Shown here in pieces: positions 45,901 through 55,021 of a stretch of DNA of 55,021 nt (positions within the stretch are counted from its first letter, which is position 1; each line of letters starts with the position of its first letter). The stretch spans positions 249,921 to 304,941 of the forward strand of contig NW_014577376.1 in the NCBI RefSeq assembly GCF_000485595.1. The letters are read 5' to 3'. The notes under the pieces were generated by a model. It ran no database searches. It had not been told where the DNA came from and saw only the letters and a list, made by a program, of their open reading frames with translations. The position numbers and the translations under genes were made by a program. This stretch comes from Priapulus caudatus (taxonomy: Eukaryota > Priapulida > Priapulimorpha > Priapulimorphida > Priapulidae).

Positions 45901-46259
45901 CAGGATGCGAAATTAACGGGAGTCCGGAGTCAAACACTCCCTGATTTTCTGTTGGACTCTCTGGATTTCGAATCAATATTTCAGGAGTCCGTGTGAGCTC
46001 CCTGAAAATTCTGGCTATACGAACTATTCGTTCAAGACATCGGCTCGTGGAATTGCGTAATTTGTCAGAAAATGTGTCCAAAGGACAACTTTGGCAGACC
46101 GAATGAATCTTCAATAATAAGCACCGCGTTATTGTTAATATCTTTAAGTTTTGAAACTTCAGACTGCGGGACTCCCTCATTTTGCCGTGTACTGCCCTCT
46201 TTTGAGCAGAGAGTACGTTAGGACTCCCCTTGTTCGAAAAAGTTAATTTTTAACCCCTG
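45901..46259. mobile_element. hAT-like MITE, copy 2 (GACTCC family)
   Basis: Same layout as 16833-17182. The left end is CAGGATGCGAAATTAAC and the inverted right end CAGGGGTTAAAAATTAAC, with GAGTCCGGAGTCAAA and ACTCCCTGATTT near the left end and GACTGCGGGACTCCCTC near the right. No clear target duplication. Diverged from copy 1, so old. Confidence 0.75.
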
Positions 46260-46412
46260 CAGAACCCAATCGCGAGCGCTAGTTAACAGGTATTTAATAT
46301 CTTTTATTATAGAGTCATGTTACAATTCATATAATAAAATGAGTTAAATGTTATGGTTACGGTTACGGTAAGGGAAGGTGCCGTTCTACAGATAGTAACA
46401 TCCATATGTACC

Positions 46413-46565
46413 AGGCCCCTCCCCTTGACGTGCGCAAACCGGCGCACGCCCCGGCCCATTTGGAAAACGTCCCCCCCCCCCCGTTCTCAATCGTTGCGCA
46501 CCGTTTAAATTAACTCCGCCCCGATTAAGATTCCACCCAGATAAAGTTTTAGCAGCGCCGGGAAA
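46413..46565 (-). repeat. Dispersed repeat, copy 2, inverted partner of 16150-16303
   Basis: Reverse complement shares TAATTTAAACG, GCAACGATTGA and CCGGTTTGCGCA with copy 1. A C14 run interrupts it. Confidence 0.65.
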
Positions 46566-46712
46566 TCGATGCGTCAAGAATTTCGCCATTCGACCAGGCC
46601 ACCCCCACGCGTGTATTTTACGCGGTACCACTAAATGCGCGAAACGTCAATACACTACGCATCGCTGCTCTGCAGCAAGCACACAATGTACAACCAGTCA
46701 CCCATGTACACA

Positions 46713-46730
46713 AAACCCTAACCCTAACTG
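46713..46730. repeat. Short interstitial telomeric tract
   Basis: AACCCTAACCCTAAC with no obvious fold-back arms; it may be a remnant. Confidence 0.6.
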
Positions 46731-46799
46731 TAAACCGACTCGCTATCTTATATACAAGTGTTTATAGTACCAATACCGTCTATGGTGCTGTGAGCGATT

Positions 46800-46912
46800 T
46801 TACGCAATTAGTGGACGCATAGAAAGAAACACCCCCCGACCCCCTTAATTCTCCCTCCCCGCCTGCCGCCTCCCCCTCCACCTGTTTCAATTTCATCCTG
46901 GGGAGAACCCTG
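46800..46912 (-). repeat. Fragment of the CAGGGTTCTCCCCAGGATG repeat
   Basis: The right-hand end, read inverted, matches the start of the repeat at 15570. The rest is C-rich low-complexity DNA. Confidence 0.5.
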
Positions 46913-47472
46913 TGTACATACAGTTTCCTGTGAGCTAGCGGTAAACATCAATTGGCATAGAAATACATACAACTGCCACATTGGAAAAATGTCAATTTTT
47001 AATATCAATAGAAATATCAATATTAAGGCCACACCACCCCACAGTGGGCACCGTCACGCGCGGAAGCACATGTTCAAAATTCAAGAGTCCCTGGGCACAA
47101 AAATAAGCACCATTTGAGCACACATTTAGTCAAGCAGCAATAGCTAAAAAACCATATGGAATTTTATTTCTGATTCATTTTCCCTGCGCTTTGCATACCA
47201 GCAATTAATGCAGAATGATTCAAGCACTTCCCTTCTTTTTCAGATATCAAAGCTAGTTTTGTTACCACGTAAAATTTTGATTTCCTTCAAATCCTGTCAA
47301 TGAATAAGAAGAAAAAGAAAACAAATAAAGAATACAGCCAAATTCGATCAAATTGTTTTCTGTTTAGCGCAAAATTTCGAAGGGCACTTGGAAATCTAGA
47401 CCGTATTTCCCAATACGGCAAATACGGTCTGAATCCGACCCTGAACAATCATCATAATAGTACTTTCATTTA
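46913..47472. other. Stretch without a recognised gene
   Basis: AT-rich; nothing recognised. Confidence 0.45.
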
Positions 47473-47760
47473 CTCAAATATATCCTTGAATAGCAGAAAT
47501 ATTGCAAAATAATGGAAATTGACGGCCATTTTGGATTTATGCTAATTATGGCGGCCATATTGCATTTTTGCATGTCAGGGAGTGACCCATTCGCATTCTA
47601 ATATAGCTAAATGCATTGCCCATGCCAATAATAATTAAAATAGAAATTTAAATTATTGAAATATGTCCTTGGATAGCAGAGATATTGCAATATCATGGAA
47701 ATTGGCGGCCATTTTAGATTTATGCAAATTATGCAAATTTGCGTAGGATTTCTTAGGACT
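47473..47760 (+). repeat. Two tandem copies of a roughly 184-bp GGCGGCCATTTT unit
   Basis: TATCCTTGAATAGCAGAAAT...GGCCATTTTGGATTTATGC (from 47477) and TGTCCTTGGATAGCAGAGAT...GGCCATTTTAGATTTATGC (from 47661) align over about 85 bp. Confidence 0.7.
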
Positions 47761-49308
47761 TTTAGTATGTTGTTCTGGAGACTTCACTAAAACGCACTGC
47801 AGTGAAACAATTTCTGTTGCTTTTTTTTTTTCATGCTAAAATGCTAAATTTCCTGGACTAATATGCAATATTTCAGTTGGGTATTAAAAAAATAATGAAT
47901 ATGAACCACAAATTTGAATTAAAAAACTTGTTTATACAACACATCAGCATGAACATTTTGTTATTTTGTAAACATTACAACCTGTAATATTTATTGCAAT
48001 GTAACAGTAACAAATATCTCAGCATCAACTGAAACTTGTGAAATGTCATTTACCTTTTAGCAGTTTTGGGATCTGTATGAAATTCCAACAAAAATACGAT
48101 GCCTTTAAAATTGTATGCGTTTTCCACAAGCAGATGTTCCAATTAATGTATAAGCTGTTTTTCTAACTAATAACATTCTAATGTAAATGACCGTTCAAAG
48201 GTTAACGTTTGCACAGTCTTTGTTTTTGTAATACCCTTCCATCTTGGCGTGCTTGTTATTAAAATTTCAAACTAAATCAATGTGGGCACTAAATAAATTA
48301 TTAGTTTTTTACTAGAGACTATTTGTAGTTAACAACATTAGATCACAAGCATACAAACTGTATTCTAGAGGGAGCATGTTATCAGGCGTTGTGTGAATTT
48401 AGAAATACAAAAACGACCGATTCATGCCTTCCCCATCAAATCTAAGAAGTTAACACTTCATTTTCTAAAGGTTTATAAAATGTCGGGGAGGGGGGGGGGT
48501 GAATGGAAAGTTTTACAGTATGTACAAGTGCAACAGTGTTAACAAAACTGTAAGAAAACCCTAATAAGCAAAACAACTTTTTCACACAAACCCTCCCAAT
48601 AATTATAAACACGTGATTTTATAGTACCTATTGCTAATATCGCCTCCGCCCTCCGTATTCGATATTATCCTACAAGGCTACAATCAGCAAAACGGCTTTA
48701 CGGCTAGAGTGCCCAGCTCTAGAAATAGCACCGTGAAAAGTGCCCCAGTTAGCCGGTAGAATAAGGATACGGTCCCTCGCACATGCGCGGTTCTGATGTA
48801 GCCGGTTTAGCTGGTTGGTGCTCCGCAAGCAGTGTGCCAGCGCCGCTCAGTAACAAAGTCCCACAATCAATATCTTGCGCATGACTCATACCAGACCATG
48901 TGACCGACCAGCTGCGCGCCGGCTGATTGGCTAACCAATAAGTACACGTAGTTCACACCGCGCACAAAAGCTGGGCACGCCGCGCTGGCTCGCGTACTAT
49001 TCACGATTCGCACCCGTCCTTATCACGCTGTACTAATCTCTAGACCCGCACACGGCGGTCACATTATTATATACGACGTCCCTTCACACACGGTCCAACC
49101 ACGATGCGGCACAATGACACAAGAAACGCGCGATCACGTCTAGTCTATAGACCTATAGATGGGAACACATAGCACACAGCAATCCACAATTTCAAGGTGC
49201 CCGTCACACGGCGTGGTTCTCTTGTGTATTACAATATTACTACGTAGTTGCATGGGCTTCGTATGGTTTTGGCGTATTATTATTACGCGCGGAATGACTG
49301 TCATCCCC
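47761..49308. other. Stretch without a recognised gene
   Basis: AT-rich to about 48700, then more GC-rich. AATAAGGATACGGTCCC near 48762 resembles the sequence before the small ORF at 31851. A CCAAT/inverted-CCAAT pair (GATTGGCTAACCAAT) lies near 48924. No exon recognised. Confidence 0.45.
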
Positions 49309-49339
49309 CAACGCACGCACGCAGGAACGAACGCATGCA

Positions 49340-49383
<44 letters not shown>

Positions 49384-49487
49384 CACACGCACGCACGCAC
49401 GCACGCACGCACGCACACACGCACGCACGCACGCACGCACACACACATGCACACACGCACACACACACGCGCGCACACACACACTGG
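49309..49487. repeat. CA / CACG microsatellite
   Basis: Blocks of CA and CACG alternate for about 180 bp. Long frames on both strands through it are artefacts. Confidence 0.95.
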
Positions 49488-50189
49488 CCGCCTCCGTATT
49501 TAATGGCATTCGTGCAACCGGGCCGGGCAGCACTACGACCTTTCAGCCCTCAACCCCCGGCCTTCCGCTTTAGCTATCGACACGCAAACCGTGGCTTGAC
49601 CCGTGTACTTCACACATGTCACGGCTGGTGGTCACTGGCAGTACGGTACACACATCCGGAGTCCGTAACGCCTGCCAAGTTTCAAAAACAACAACCAGCG
49701 GCATGAATTTGCGTGCCATTCGTTTCTTGCTGGTTTTTGTCGTTAGACTGATATATCCGTTATAAGTCCCCGTTATTATCTTGCACCGGGTCGATGCAAC
49801 GATTTTATGCCATTAGTCAAGGTCACTGTCCCTTTTCTTGGTGGAACAAGTTCATTTCATTTGTTAAAAACCTTTTCGGTCTTACTCTTGCAGAAAGTAA
49901 ACTACAGCAACCGTATACAAAGGATAGTACGCTACACTGTGACGTACAGTATTGATTTCCTCAAGAGAAGTGGCCATCTGTTTGCGTTTTGCTCTAGAGA
50001 CGGAATTGTCCATCGCCTCGGGAGCGAGTTTTAGCAGCACTACAATTTTTGTTCGTAACACCAAAGAAATTTCAGCTAAATAATTTTATGTAGATTTTTG
50101 CCTTTTGCGTATCCCAAAAAAAATCACGACAAACTAATGACATCCCAGCACTGATATAAACGTACGACCAAAAAATTCGTACAAAACAA
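49488..50189. other. Stretch without a recognised gene
   Basis: Short frames only; nothing recognised. Confidence 0.45.
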
Positions 50190-50393
50190 ACAAGTTTTGC
50201 TCATATAGTCTATGTCTCTCTGGGTACTGCTGGAACGTACCCTGGGTACGGTCCGGTATACCGGAACAAACCCTGGTAACTATCTGATATGGTTAGGGTT
50301 AGGGCAAAGAGCTTATAATGATCAATATAATTTATAAGCTCTTTGGTTAGGGTTAGGGTTAGGGAGTAGGCGTAGGCGACTCCCTAGACTCGC

Positions 50394-51493
50394 TACGTTA
50401 AAGGGGCCGTTGTCGTATCAGGTACTACAAATATGTACCCGAGGTACATAATATGTGATACACAAGGTACCAGAACTTGTACTACAGAAGTTGTAGCCTA
50501 ACCTAACACTAACCCTACCCGTAACCATAAAGCATACCTCACTATACATGGAAAAGCGTGTCAATGACACTGTAGGCTCACCACAAAAAAAAAGACACAA
50601 ATAGTGAGTGAGTAGTCAGTTTTTAATATTGCAGCAAGCCATCGATGTACATATATAGGATAACGAAGAGGTATATATTGGGAGAACTCCGCATTATATA
50701 CTCTTGATAATGTATATGTTGTAATTTTCTTTTATGTGAAAATAATAAATAATATTATCATATAAATAATAAATAATTTTTATAAACCAAAAAATGAATC
50801 AGCAATTTGTGACGGTAAAGTACCCTGGCGCTATACCCACCTTTGATGTTCTTGAGCATAAATCATTATATTCATAATAAATAATAACAAAATATAAGTG
50901 CAATATATAGCTAAAATCATAATAAATGTTCAGCGGGAGGGATGGTTTGCATTAAAGATATGTCACATAAAATCTTGTAAAACGAAAACAGATGAGTGTG
51001 ACACCTGGACAGAAACTGTTGTTATTCTGGCGTGTCCTATAATAACTATTCCTAATAACTGTGCCAATGTTGCAATAAATTTTTTTTTAGAAAATATTCA
51101 AAACCCCTAGCCCTATTCATTCACATACCAAAAATGAGCAAATCCGTTGAACTCTGTAAAACTGACTAAATAACAATTCCCATTTTTGCCAAAAAATTGC
51201 CGTGCTCGAAAAGTACGTCGACCTGCGTGGCTCCAAAATAACGTTTAATTGGAGTCATAGCAGTAACAACTAGTACCCAATTTCAAACATGTGGTCAAAC
51301 GGTTCCTGGGTTATCCGTTGACCGTAGCGCAAATAGGTCTGACGGACGGACGGACCGACGGACGTTACGACGACCCATGCAATAGCTCAGATTTGAAGAT
51401 GGCCAAGTGAGTTAAAATTATAAACATAATATCTTAAACAACCTAAAAAACTAACCTCGGTACATATCTGTAGTACCTTGATACGACAACGAC
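50394..51493. mobile_element. T2-like arms around a 900-bp insertion (T6)
   Basis: The left arm (GGGGCCGTTGTCGTATCAGG, TACCCGAGGTACAT, then degenerate CCTAA repeats near 50490-50520) matches T2/T5. The right arm (GTACCTTGATACGACAACG, ACCC) is at 51473-51493. The middle, about 50545-51440, is unrelated and presumably inserted. No 9-bp duplication was found at the ends. Confidence 0.5.
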
Positions 51494-51519
51494 CCATCTG
51501 CGTTAGTGTTGTAGCGAGC

Positions 51520-51557
51520 GGGGGGGGGGGGGGGGGGGTTTTTTTTTTTTTTTTTTT
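51520..51557. repeat. G19 run followed directly by T19
   Basis: Nineteen G then nineteen T. True lengths are doubtful because homopolymers are poorly sequenced. Confidence 0.8.
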
Positions 51558-51885
51558 GTTTGTCATGTGGATATTCGGCGAGTCCCGGGCGTGGCGAGGT
51601 AGATAGTTACCAGGGTAGTCTCCGCAGTTAACCAGGGGAGACATAGACCTCTTCAGCACAAGCTGTTCAAGTGTAAGTTGCATTATATAAACATTCCAGA
51701 TGCAAATGCAACTGCTGATAGTTGAATACAGTCAAATCTATTTCAGGACACCCCCCACAATCCATAAGAATCAGGTTATGGTTAAGATGATGACGATGGT
51801 GATACACGAACGAACGCAGTACCAAAACGTACGCACACCAAGTATAAAGCAATCGAACCACGTCCGGTCTATAACACTGTTTACT

Positions 51886-51972
51886 TAGGAGAACATAATT
51901 GGATTCAGGTACGCCATGCCAGCCATTCAACAACTAGGCAGCCCACTGCACATTGAAACAAAATACTTCCGA
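51886..51972 (+). repeat. Dispersed repeat, copy 2 (partner of 44633-44712)
   Basis: Same orientation as the first copy, with a few inserted bases (for example CTGCA before CATTGAAAC). Confidence 0.75.
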
Positions 51973-52061
51973 TACGAGGAAAGGCTCATAGTAGCTTGTA
52001 CTTATAGAGCTGTACTACTAATAGAGCTAAATCCCTAAAATCGCAGGCTGCTTAAATTAAC

Positions 52062-52185
52062 GCTCAGTAGGGTCTATGCTCCCCCAGGAGTACTTGTCCA
52101 GAACGTAACCTGGGTACGCTCCGGTACCCTGGTAACTATTTGATATGGTTATAATATATATAAATATTATATATGATGTGACATG
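52062..52185 (+). mobile_element. Partial GGTCTATG-type element (T7)
   Basis: GCTCAGTAGGGTCTATG, then CCTGGTAACTATTTGATATGG, as in the 50199 element. The telomeric tract expected next is missing, replaced by an AT palindrome, and no right end is found. Confidence 0.55.
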
Positions 52186-55021
52186 CCGAATTGTCACAGG
52201 GTTGTGTGATGTGTTTGTGCTGCCTCTCGACGTGGCGAAATGAGAGAAAAAGATAAGACGGCAGCACTACACGGAACAGATGGCACACTAGGCGACCATG
52301 TCTGGATCACATAGAAAAGCCAGTAAGAGCACTTCTTGCCTGATTAGTGATTTTCTACTCGGCTCTCAACATCTACGAAGGTATGAGACGGCATTATCCA
52401 GCTGTAAGTAATGTAGCTCACTGCCGAGGAGAATGAAACAAACCCTGAAGGACATAGAGAACCAAGAGACACTATACAGGTTAATCTGCACGATCTGTGG
52501 GCGCGGCTTCTGTGATGTGCTGAAGGCATGCATGCAGGACACGATATGACTCCGCATACGCGAACCAGGCCGTGTGCCGACATCTGCTGATAGCAATGGC
52601 GACCAAGCAGTCAGATAGCCAGCGAGCATATTAGTCAAAACAAGATAATGAGCCACTTTGTACATATTTGTAATTGCTATGAATAAAATTGCGCGATTAT
52701 GTGGTGACTGATAACTGAGGAAGCTTCTCGGTACAAGCCTCCATTGCCATTGGGTCCCTAAACACTGAACAGTGTTCATTCATCACACGGCAGTTCCCTG
52801 CGGGTGGCACGAATGGAGGATCGGGTGACGGAATTGGTTGGAGGAGGCGTCTAGCCGAAGGCGCAAATTGGTGAAGGCCAACTTCATAGGCTGTAGAGCC
52901 AGCGTGGGCCGCGAGTTTGCTGCTTTCGCCACAATGTTGGAAACGGTTTCCGGTGACCGCCGGAGTAAGTCGGCGGATACCGGATCTATGAAGAATGGGT
53001 AGGGGACAATGCGAGCTCAAATTTAGGCCACCATAAAACACCCAGGAAGAAGGGCGGCAGCTGGGTCCTCGCAGCCACCTGGGGGAGGAGTGCATCCGCA
53101 TTGGAGTGGAGTCGTCGGGGGGGTAAAGCGGATGTGAATTCGAAGAGTCCTATTGGCGAACCTTTATTTGAGATACGGACCACCAATCTCTGCCGAGGCT
53201 CCAGTCAGCGATTCTTTCGTACCAGCAGAAAAGGTAGCCAAAGACCTGCTTGGCGCCTCACTGGACTTGTCCGATTGAGCCAATCCGATCACCGTTATAA
53301 GGATGGATCATGAGCCTCCAGAGACAATCACTCGAAGGGGAGCTGGCAAGGCAGTTCCATGAGGAGGCTTGCACGGAATTAAGGTGCCTCAACCTCGAAT
53401 CCCCAGCCCTGACCTATCAGTTGCGGGCGGGCGCTTTGGAGGGGCCAGCCGTGACAACGGCCGTCACCGCCGTGTCGCATGGACGCAGGAGGTTCACCTC
53501 TGAGGCTGTCGAACCCAGTGTATGGCTGCATCAAGCCAGACAAAGGCGACCAGTTAGCTGAAGTATTAAAGCAGCACGCAGCAAATGTCTATGGATATCT
53601 GCGACAACAGGAGTGGGGTCGACCTGTCAACAAGGGGCCCAGGAGCGCCAGTATGGGGGCTGACCCTGCTTTTGGTCCGCCCGGGCCTCGCTGGCGATGG
53701 GGACTGGCCGGCTGGGGCCACCCCAGGGATTCCAGGCCAAATTTGTCGGAACTGTCGCCTGTTAGTGAGCTTGCCGCGGGAGGGGTCCGTGGACGGGTGG
53801 CCCCCACTCACTTTTAAAAACAGAGAGTGCCCCGAGGCCCTAGTTAAGATGACTGGGGGGGCGAAGATGAAATGTGCTGGACCACGGGGCTCCAGGTTTT
53901 CCACCGGTAACGAAATCAATTCTTCCGTGAGCAACTGAGCAACGGCGAAGCATACCCAAGGATGTTACATTTCATCTGCCATTTGCTCGGTGACCAGGGC
54001 TTGAAATCCCACTTACCGGAGACTTACGCGACCTTGAGTGCGGCATACCATTCACAGATGGGATTCCTGCTCGTGTGCGACCCAAAAGAGACGCCCCATG
54101 GAGGAATCGGAAGCGGTTATTAGCTTTCACGGGTATGGGTAACATGCTACAATGCGGACAAGCTCGTAAAAATGGGCGAGACCTATCTTAAGGATTTGAC
54201 GTAGAACTCCAAGCCGAATAGAGCAGCCCACTGGGCTCATGCATCTGCTATATGGAGCAATCTAAAATCTAAGGCAGAAAGCAGCCACACGCTGAACCAA
54301 GCAACCTCCAGGTAATAGTAGCTGGCAGGGCCACAGCTGATACCAGGGTCATGGAGAACTGTGAGGGCCGATGCATGGGCTTGCCATCTTGTAGAGCAAC
54401 CAAGAGAAATCCTACCCTTCCATAACGGGCCTCGCTGTGGCGCAAGACTTGCTCCGCTGGCCGTCAGGACGAGTCCGATCAGGACAACTGGAGTGCACAG
54501 CCTCTATGCGAACCAACAGACGCTGTGGTTGTGCCGCTCACGCTGTAACGCTCACATAAAGGATCCATCGCCGTTGAGTCTCGCATAGTTCAGAATAGAA
54601 GAGGTTGGTGTAAGGCGGACCAATGACGTAGCCCATTAACTCTGATCAAACACGATGACTATACGGCGAGAGGGAGACTCAACAAAAGATCAGCATGAGG
54701 TATGAATGCCGCTAAATCAGCGAAAAAATACACGGGAGCAAGCGAGCGATTTCGCTCCGCCAGCTTTCAAAGCCGGCTCTGGTACAATTACGTAGTCAAA
54801 TTCTTGGGCAACGATACGAGGAGAAAAGATTGCGCGGGCCCGTGGCCGGCGGCCGTGCGAAGCTGGTGTGAAAGGTTATTGGTCCGACACCGGAGGCCCC
54901 AACCAAGTCCTTTGCATCGGCCACCAATCCTCTACGCAAACTGCTGGCCTCCTGACCCGCACTTGTTCCCCCCATATATATGCTGAAAATATTACGGTTA
55001 TCGCACGGCAGTCTGTAGACA
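52186..55021. other. GC-richer DNA with broken coding-like frames, unassigned
   Basis: Several 60-130-codon frames on both strands overlap between 52340 and 54986. On the minus strand at about 53065-53130 the peptide RRLHSNADALLPQ recalls the end of Ty3/gypsy RNase H (HSNADALSR), but no reverse transcriptase or integrase could be read nearby. A plus-strand CRNCRLLVSLPRE near 53745 only vaguely recalls a zinc knuckle. The composition suggests an eroded retroelement; this is not established. Confidence 0.3.

Larger units (their letters stand above)
50199..51657. mobile_element. Composite element with GTCTATGTCTC ends and telomeric tracts
   Basis: The left end GCTCATATAGTCTATGTCTC and the inverted right end GCTGAAGAGGTCTATGTCTC match each other and the ends of 30268-30431 and 52062. 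ACAAGTTTT and ACAAGCTGT adjoin the ends (7 of 9 identical), a possible decayed target duplication. Inside the left end, GGTAACTATCTGATATGG leads to TTAGGG tracts (50291-50304 and about 50346-50366) split by a 41-bp hairpin (50305-50345, arms CAAAGAGCTTATAA). The interior holds a T2-like element and unrelated DNA with a GGAC minisatellite (51338-51364). Confidence 0.6.

Noticed and set aside
49140-49706. Cys/Val- or His/Thr-rich frames
   Set aside because: Frames through the CA/CACG microsatellite; low-complexity artefacts.
52340-52583. Zinc-finger-like ICTICGRGFCDVLKAC
   Set aside because: The His pair required for a C2H2 finger is missing and the frame stops soon after.
53065-53150. Ty3/gypsy RNase H end (HSNADAL) on the minus strand
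   Set aside because: Only a single short motif is readable, and no reverse transcriptase upstream or integrase downstream on that strand could be found; kept only as a hint in the unassigned region.

Overview
This is eukaryotic, non-coding, transposon-dense DNA, most likely from an invertebrate animal and probably a marine one. The reasons are the TTAGGG telomere-type repeat, decayed BEL/Pao and Harbinger transposon genes, a LINE 3' end, many short inverted-repeat elements with target duplications, and long AT-rich stretches without prokaryotic-style gene packing. The phylum cannot be fixed from the sequence. I see no intact cellular gene, tRNA, rRNA or CRISPR array. Two or three weak candidate first exons are listed with low confidence. 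Repeat boundaries were read by eye and may be off by a few bases.

Layout. 1-13 kb: a GGAT minisatellite, then three copies (A and C about 3.85 kb, B 2.3 kb and truncated at both ends) of one large non-coding repeat; the copies differ mostly by single-base indels. 13-20 kb: sparse DNA with small hAT-like elements, microsatellites and one CCAAT/ATGGCGGC promoter-like start. 20.2-21.3 kb: a fold-back element with a TACACG satellite core, then the first telomere-repeat element. 22.4-26.3 kb: an assembly gap, a Harbinger transposase pseudogene, two MITEs and a BEL/Pao gag-protease pseudogene. 26.2-29.7 kb: a 1.6 kb tandem duplication holding a four-level nest of insertions. 30-38.9 kb: many fold-back elements, a LINE 3' end and a 114-bp perfect palindrome. 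39-43.7 kb: a periodic array of a roughly 24-bp core, and more fold-backs. 43.7-50 kb: mostly unique DNA, small repeats and a CA/CG microsatellite. 50.2-52.2 kb: composite telomere-repeat elements. 52.3-55 kb: unassigned, more GC-rich DNA with coding-like but broken frames.

The most interesting content is a family of short fold-back elements that carry (TTAGGG)n in their middle. They have related arms (GGGTCGTTGTCGTAT or GGTCTATGTC). Five independent insertions show a perfect 9-bp target duplication, and all five targets have A at position 4, T at position 6 and a purine at position 7. At least two further arm designs (ATAGACCGAAGG with an 8-bp duplication, and TTTCGCCAGTTTCCC tandem arms) also enclose telomeric repeats. 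Telomeric DNA therefore seems to be dispersed here as transposon cargo. Nothing in the window encodes an obvious enzyme that would move these elements; a Mutator-like source elsewhere in the genome is an inference from the 9-bp duplication.
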